Assembly (NCBI GenBank): GCA_012295275.1
Contig: CM022679.1
Span: 7,513,169-7,577,168 of the forward strand
Reading direction: 5' to 3'
Origin: Chrysomallon squamiferum
Taxonomy: Eukaryota; Mollusca; Gastropoda; Neomphalida; Peltospiridae
Length of the DNA stretch: 64,000 bases
The notes under the pieces are model-generated. The model ran no database searches. It was not told the origin of the DNA and worked only from the letters and a program-made list of their open reading frames with translations. This document shows, in pieces, positions 59,081 through 64,000 of this stretch (position 1 is its first letter; each line of letters begins with the position of its first letter). The translations under genes were made by a program, and so were the position numbers.

Positions 59081-59131
59081 TCCAGCCCCCCCCACCACCA
59101 CCACCACCTCCCTCCTCCGCCTCCAACTCCA
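59081..59131 (+). repeat. C-rich polypyrimidine tract (CCA/CCT)
   Basis: CAGCCCCCCCCACC followed by CCA units and CCTCC units; the minus strand holds at least four runs of G, so a quadruplex is possible. Confidence 0.85.
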
Positions 59132-59289
59132 CTAATTCTTCAGCTAGCTGAGGAATTTGTTTAACGACTGGAGATAAAGGTTTTATGTACTGCGAGAAAA
59201 GCGTTTGGAATTAAAGCCTAAAGTGCCGAGATTACTTTAAGAATGAAATTGAGGGTTTCGTGTTATTTACGTATTTACTAACAGCCGTA

Positions 59290-59820
59290 GTGTTGGTAGG
59301 GTTGTAGTTGTCGTAATAGTTGAAGTGGAGTCAAGGGTAATGGTTATAAAAAGAAAGAGAAGCAGCTGTGGTTGTAGAAATGGTAGTAGTGTTAGTAGTA
59401 GGATTATTTGTAGTTACAGTGTTAGTAGCAATACTAGGTCTAATAATGGTATTAGTAAAAATAATATTAAGGATGGCAATGACAAGACAGTGATAATAAT
59501 GGGAGAAGCAATAATGTTAATGTGATAAAACTGACAGTATTAGTAATAACAGTAGTAGTTGTAGCGGCAGTAATGCTAATAGCAGTAGAACTTGTAGTAG
59601 TGGTGGTTGTTGTAGTGGTATTAACTGTAGTAGCAGTAGTAGTAGTAATAATGATGGTTGTGGTGGAGTTTGTAATTATAATAGTAACAGCAATCAGCAG
59701 CAGCATTAGTAGTAGTAGTGATGGTGATGATAATAATGATAGTAGTAGCAGTTGTCCTAGTTGTAGTAATATCAGTAGTAGTAGCAGCAGCAGAAGCATT
59801 AGTTGTAGCAGTGAAAGTAT
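59290..59820. repeat. Long TAG/TTG/CAG/TGG trinucleotide mosaic
   Basis: More than 500 bp of imperfect triplets in nearly constant 3-bp register. Frames of 134, 156, 84 and 66 codons on both strands (poly Thr, Leu, Val, Ser) all arise from it. Confidence 0.93.
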
Positions 59821-59874
59821 GGCAATAACTATGGTAATGTTTTTTGTGTTTTCTAGTTGTTTGCTTGTCAAACA

Positions 59875-60330
59875 TAAAATTAAATTATTTATTTGGGTTA
59901 TTCAGAGAGATCAGGTGCCGATCATTGACTTTTTACTTACAATGCATTATTTAGCCTACTTAAAACATTTTTACAACTTTCAAAGAATCTGATTCTCAGG
60001 AACCAGTTTTCTATTTCTTTTCTTATATCCATAAAAAAATAAAAAATAAAAAAATAAAATAAAATCACCAAACGATTTAATAGCGTCTTCGTTTTATCCA
60101 GTATTAGGGACAGCACTTTAAACATTTACTTTTTTTCATAAAGTTTATTAACAGCTCATGATGACAGTCATAAAACGTCAGTAAAACTCTAAACGGAAAA
60201 CAACCTAAAACAACCTTAATTACATTGGTAATGAATCACATATTAAAGTCAAAGGCCTTTTTCCCTTTTTTTTTTTTTATCTGTTAAAATAAATCATTAT
60301 TGATGAAATTGCTGATTCCAATGAGGCCAT
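59875..60330. other. AT-rich sequence, nothing recognised
   Basis: An AAAATAAAAA run at 60030-60064 and a T run near 60268. Confidence 0.5.
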
Positions 60331-60545
60331 CTGTGGCCGCAGCTTCTCGCTACTCATTCCTGTCACAACTGCGCTGATTGCTGCAGAGGTCCGCCACGCA
60401 AGGCGGTTCCAGCGAGTTCAACGCGTCGTTCTTCCGAGTTAATGACTGCCGCTACTCCAAGTCCAGCGCGTAATCACAGACCGTGTCAGTGTGTGTGCAG
60501 GTGACGCGAAAAAATTATCTCGCTGTCTGAGATGCACGTGATTTG
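60325..60545. other. CpG-rich patch with a possible terminal exon
   Basis: The GC-richest 200 bp of the window. On plus, after a CTGATTGCTGCAG (branch-point-like CTGAT and acceptor AG at 60386), a frame runs SATQGGSSEF then FFRVNDCRYSKSSA and stops at 60471-60473. On minus the same block is open for about 36 codons (LRAGLGVAAVINSEERR). Neither matches a family I know. Alternatives: CpG island promoter, or chance openness of GC-rich DNA. Confidence 0.3.
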
Positions 60546-60585
60546 TATGCTTGCATCATAAATCGTCGATATCAATTTTTCAGTC

Positions 60586-60606
60586 TTTTTTTTTTTTTTT
60601 TTTTTT
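60586..60606 (+). repeat. Poly(T)
   Basis: 21 T residues. Confidence 0.93.
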
Positions 60607-60902
60607 ACCTCGATGCGGTCGTTTAAAGTTGTGAAATTTAGTCGGGGTTTGTGTCTGCGTTGATGGTTTTGAAAATCTTAAAGTTTTTTTGGTTGGTAAT
60701 GTTTTGAGCTTTGTCAGGAAGGTCGATCAACCGTTGTCAGAGTTAAATTTGTTTAATTTGATAGTTTTTTAAATTTTAATCTTAGTTGGGTGGACGGTGT
60801 GTTGAATCTACGTCAATTTTGTTGTTATACTTTATGGTTTTACTTTATTTTAAAACTATGTTTTGAAATGTATTGAAAGTTTAATGTTATTGTTCAGTAA
60901 GG

Positions 60903-60906
<4 letters not shown>

Positions 60907-60969
<63 letters not shown>
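60907..60969. repeat. (CT)n microsatellite
   Basis: About 31 CT units. Confidence 0.97.
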
Positions 60970-60973
<4 letters not shown>

Positions 60974-61394
60974 GTATATAGATATGTTACTTAATAATGA
61001 TGTTTTGACACTGTATTATGATTATCGACACAGTTTCGAAATAATCTTAACACGCGATCTGAAACACACCAGTATATAGTGCATAGATAAAGATGATTCT
61101 GAAGTGGATGCCAAAACAGTGTTAAGTTCAGTATATTTTGTCAGTGGCCTACTTCTTGCTCAGGCCAGTTTGGCAGTGATACGTGCTTTCATGCCTTTGG
61201 CAACATTCATATGAAAAATACGTTACTACCAATCATTAATAATTGGTCATGGAGAGGCTGGGTGGCTTTTCTGTCGCGTCCAGACTATACAAACTTTCAT
61301 ATGTTTAATTAATAACAGTCGTTAAAACTAAAGTGTGTTCAGATGTCGGTAAACCAACAGTCATTGGTAGAAATATCTTAAAAAACAGATGTAT
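60970..61394. other. Unique sequence, nothing recognised
   Basis: GC-richer at 61140-61290 without an open frame. Confidence 0.5.
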
Positions 61395-61740
61395 CTGTTT
61401 TCCCTTGTTCAAATTTTATAACACAATTGTCTAGTTGTCTAGTACCCACGGAATTGTGGTCTGTCTATATTCCCGTGTTCTGATTTTATAACACTGTCTA
61501 GTTGTATAGTAACCAGGAATTGTGCATGGTTTATATAGGCCTACCCCTTATTCTAATTTTATAACATTGTTCAGTTATATAACCAGGAATAACGTAATCG
61601 AGCACAGTCTGTGTTCCCGTGTTCTAATTTTATATAACACTGTTCAGCTGTACAGTAACCAGGAACTTTGCACGGTTTATATATCCCTTGACCTAATTTT
61701 ATAGCATTTGTTCATTTGTATAGTAACCACTTATAACAGA
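61395..61740 (+). repeat. Minisatellite of about 70-bp units, five diverged copies
   Basis: Each unit has TTCCCGTGTTCTAATTTTAT, then ACACTGTTCAGTTGTATAGT, then AACCAGGAATTG and a GGTTTATATA end. Copies begin near 61401, 61471, 61542, 61614 and 61684. They differ by substitutions and indels of up to about 5 bp, so the array is older than the 38-bp array. Confidence 0.9.
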
Positions 61741-61839
61741 ATCACGCGCACTAATTTGCCGAGAAGACTGATTTAACATCAAAGACTGTCAGAGGTGTTT
61801 AACACGGAAAAGTCGACCTGACAAGACGAAGTGCTATAA

Positions 61840-62085
61840 GAACTGTGTTTCAGATACGTTACGTCGCTCGTTCCAGTAATGGTTACAAGTGAGAAACTGC
61901 GAGTGTGTCATCTTGTTCGGGTAATCGGCTCCTGTGGGACGGAGGGAGAAGATTGGCTTGAAGACCTGAATAACAATTTTAAAACACTGAAGTCCAAAGA
62001 AATGCGAGACGTAACGGTTTTAGGTCATTGTCCGTTAGGTCGCTGTGTCTTTGAAATAAATACAAATGGTAACGGAAAGAATTAA
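61840..62085 (+). CDS. Unrecognised open frame, possible exon
   Basis: 81 codons are open from 61840 to a TAA at 62083. An AG acceptor-like TGTGTTTCAG precedes 61854, and an ATG lies at 61879. The product includes KLRVCHLVRVIGSCGTEGE and GHCPLGRCVFEINTNG, with non-repetitive composition and a GC content above the local average. No domain or family recognised, and no downstream donor since the frame ends in a stop; it would be a terminal exon. Confidence 0.2.
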   Translation, partial: ELCFRYVTSLVPVMVTSEKLRVCHLVRVIGSCGTEGEDWLEDLNNNFKTLKSKEMRDVTVLGHCPLGRCVFEINTNGNGKN

Positions 62086-63120
62086 TCAGAAATTTGTGAC
62101 GGCTGTAATTTTCTTTTATCCGCATAAAATTCTCCTCTTATGTGTCGTATTTGAAAACTAACAGACACAAATTAAATGCAAGAGATTGAAAAAAAATAAA
62201 TAATAAAGCCTTCTTTTATCTGTATTTGTTCAGTCAGTTCGAATAAAGAAAATATTGTTTTTTCTTTCCTTCTGTTTATCAGAGTCTTTGGGGATTTCTG
62301 CAGATTAAACAATGGAGAGAAATGTCAGCGTTCATCAAAGTATCTATTTGTGTGATGTTTAGTGACACCTAAATTTAAATACATTTTCTATTCTTCTTTA
62401 TATACATAAACTTATAACTTTGTGAAATACATTTCTTTTCATTATCGCAGTCATGAATGATAATTACTCTAAAAAGAAAATAATGATGATGATGATGATT
62501 TTAATTCAATATCTGCTATTTCAGAACTGGTCATCTACAACAGTATTAAATAAATATGATATTGTTCCTTGTCGCCTCCTCAAGAATATTTTACATAATT
62601 ATAAATTTCCTTCATTTCAGAAAAATCTGACCTGTTCGCACGAGACCTTTAATGCCACACTACCTAATCAGACGTAAATCTCATTTAGAACTTCCAAATA
62701 TACTCGTTTACAATATTATGCCTGACTGTCCTTAATTTAGCCCCTAAACTTTATCGATGACCATAATGAATTCAATCTTTTGATCTCGTTCGTTATATTA
62801 ACCAAAAGACGTAACCAAAATTTTTAATAAGTTGTCCAGAAAAGAAAAATAAATAATAATCATGTCAATACGTTCCAGCGTCTTGAAGGCCGAGTGGAAA
62901 TTTCAGAAGAGTTTCAGAGAACCAGTGTTACATTTATGGGGGAAATGATACCAGATGTAAAATATAAAACCTAATAAATCACTGTTTATTGCGTGACCGT
63001 TGATTACATGTCTTCGACTTGTCGCCAGAAGATGAGCAGATTAGACAGACTAAAGCTGTTGTTACGTAGATACCAAACTTCATCACCGTCTCGGAGCAAA
63101 CAGCCGTGTAAAGCGTCTAT
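62086..63120. other. AT-rich sequence, nothing recognised
   Basis: A short (ATG)n run at 62483-62499 only. Confidence 0.5.
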
Positions 63121-63149
63121 TTTTAAACACCAGTAGTATTCCTTGTCAC

Positions 63150-63205
63150 ATCGCCCTTCAACCAATCATCGCGCGCTTTGCTTTTAAAAGCAAATCATTA
63201 TGGCT
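63150..63205 (+). promoter_or_regulatory. Promoter-like patch: CCAAT, GCGCGC, TTTTAAAAG
   Basis: ACCAATCA (63161-63168), GCGCGC (63171-63176) and a TATA-like CTTTTAAAAG (63181-63190) lie within 30 bp, followed by GCAAATCA and an ATG at 63200 that opens only 23 codons (MAASWYRNVDVYF). Spacing between CCAAT and TATA is shorter than usual. Motif evidence only. Confidence 0.22.
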
Positions 63206-63385
63206 GCTAGCTGGTATCGAAATGTTGATGTTTATTTTATATTGTTTGTGATTTTTTTCTTAAAATAATAATAATAATAGTGATAATGGTGTGAAATTGA
63301 ACTTGAATGTTTGCGGAATTTTGTTTTCTGTTGCTTCATATATTTTCATTATGTATGTGTTATAGATGTCGTTGTCGTCATTTTT

Positions 63386-63434
63386 ATCTCTCTCTCTTTC
63401 TCTCTCTCTTTGTCTGTATATATATATATATATA

Positions 63435-63466
<32 letters not shown>

Positions 63467-63515
63467 CATACACAGAAAAAGAGAGTTAAACAGAGACAGA
63501 GAGGAAGAGAGAGAG
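63386..63515. repeat. CT-TA-GT-TA-GA inverted compound array
   Basis: CT units, (TA)n, GTGTGTGT, (TA)n, CATACA, then GAGA-rich sequence: the same architecture as 52197-52395, more degenerate. Confidence 0.93.
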
Positions 63516-64000
63516 AATACAATAGTCCAGTTTAGTCTAAACAGGACAGAGCAAACAAAATTACTTCTAAATTTTATTCTGACAAGCAGCTAGTCTATGT
63601 GGATTCCATCACAGAAACTGCTATTTCAATTCTTTAACTCTATTTCTAACACTGGTTAATATATATTTTCCGGAACTCTTGATTTTCTCTATGAATTTGT
63701 TGTTATGTCGGTGTTTCGTGTTTTCACATTTTAACAAATAGAGTATTTAGTCACAAAACAAATGCAGTTCACGATTACAATAATTTGGTTCCATACAGTA
63801 ACGTTGTTTAATTAAAAAATACTTTTCATATCAAGAGTTCATACAAGTCGAGTGATTATTATGATTTTAGAGACATGCAATAATCTTACAGTACTTTTTA
63901 AACTTTTTTGTTTAGTATAAATGTTTTAGATAAAAAACCCGTTTTTTGTTTGTTTTTTTCACTTCAATTAGTTTGATCTTTATTTCAGTAATTACCGATC
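63516..64000. other. AT-rich sequence, nothing recognised
   Basis: Unique to the window edge; no frame or repeat of interest. Confidence 0.5.

Noticed and set aside
59467-59992. 134- and 156-codon frames on opposite strands
   Set aside because: Poly Thr/Leu and poly Val/Ser from a trinucleotide mosaic that stays in register.

Overview
This 64 kb window looks like intergenic or deep intronic DNA from a large, AT-rich, microsatellite-laden eukaryotic genome. No complete protein-coding gene, rRNA or intact tRNA could be supported. The mix of very long (GA/CT)n, (CA/GT)n, (TA)n-(CATA)n, TTA/TAG trinucleotide mosaics, GACA/GATA arrays and poly(A/T) runs is what I would expect of a mollusc, most likely a cephalopod such as an octopus. 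This is inference from texture, not from a marker gene. Almost all long open frames are translations of simple repeats (Leu-Ser, Arg-Glu, Tyr-Ile, Cys-Val, Tyr-Val-Cys-Met strings) and are not genes.

Layout. 1-10 kb: AT-rich sequence with microsatellites, a 118-bp near-perfect hairpin (5038-5155), and three minus-strand fragments (9.24 to 7.27 kb) whose order and motifs resemble one C2 domain of the BAIAP3/UNC13D (Munc13-4) family, either diverged exons or a decayed gene copy. 10-20 kb: a nine-copy 38-bp minisatellite, facing poly(T)/poly(A) tracts, a trinucleotide mosaic, a GACA/GATA array, a 150-bp (GA)n array, a CpG-rich patch near 16.1 kb and a roughly 50-bp degenerate repeat near 18.7 kb. 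20-31 kb: mostly unique AT-rich DNA with one tRNA-like SINE head. 31.3-33.5 kb: a young direct tandem duplication with a unit of about 1.09 kb and a 5-bp microhomology at its junctions.

34-45 kb: a polypurine tract, a possible short exon with a perfect splice donor (38.9 kb), a 42-bp tandem array whose period is a multiple of three so that both strands stay open (39.0-39.5 kb), and a dead Tc1/mariner transposon (about 40.4-41.8 kb), which is the best-supported protein-derived feature. 45-55 kb: more GA/CT arrays, an AT-rich palindrome (49.7-49.9 kb), a degenerate decamer array (50.8-51.3 kb), a CpG-rich promoter-like patch (51.7-51.9 kb) and a CT-TA-GA inverted array (52.2-52.4 kb). 55-64 kb: a promoter-like motif pair (56.5 kb), G-rich and C-rich tracts, a long trinucleotide mosaic (59.3-59.8 kb), a CpG-rich patch with a possible terminal exon (60.4 kb), a ~70-bp minisatellite (61.4-61.7 kb) and a CCAAT/TATA-like patch (63.16 kb).

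No set of genes working together is visible. The window is best read as a record of repeat expansion, one local duplication, one dead DNA transposon, a few decayed SINE heads, and a handful of GC-richer islands that are the only plausible exons or regulatory elements.
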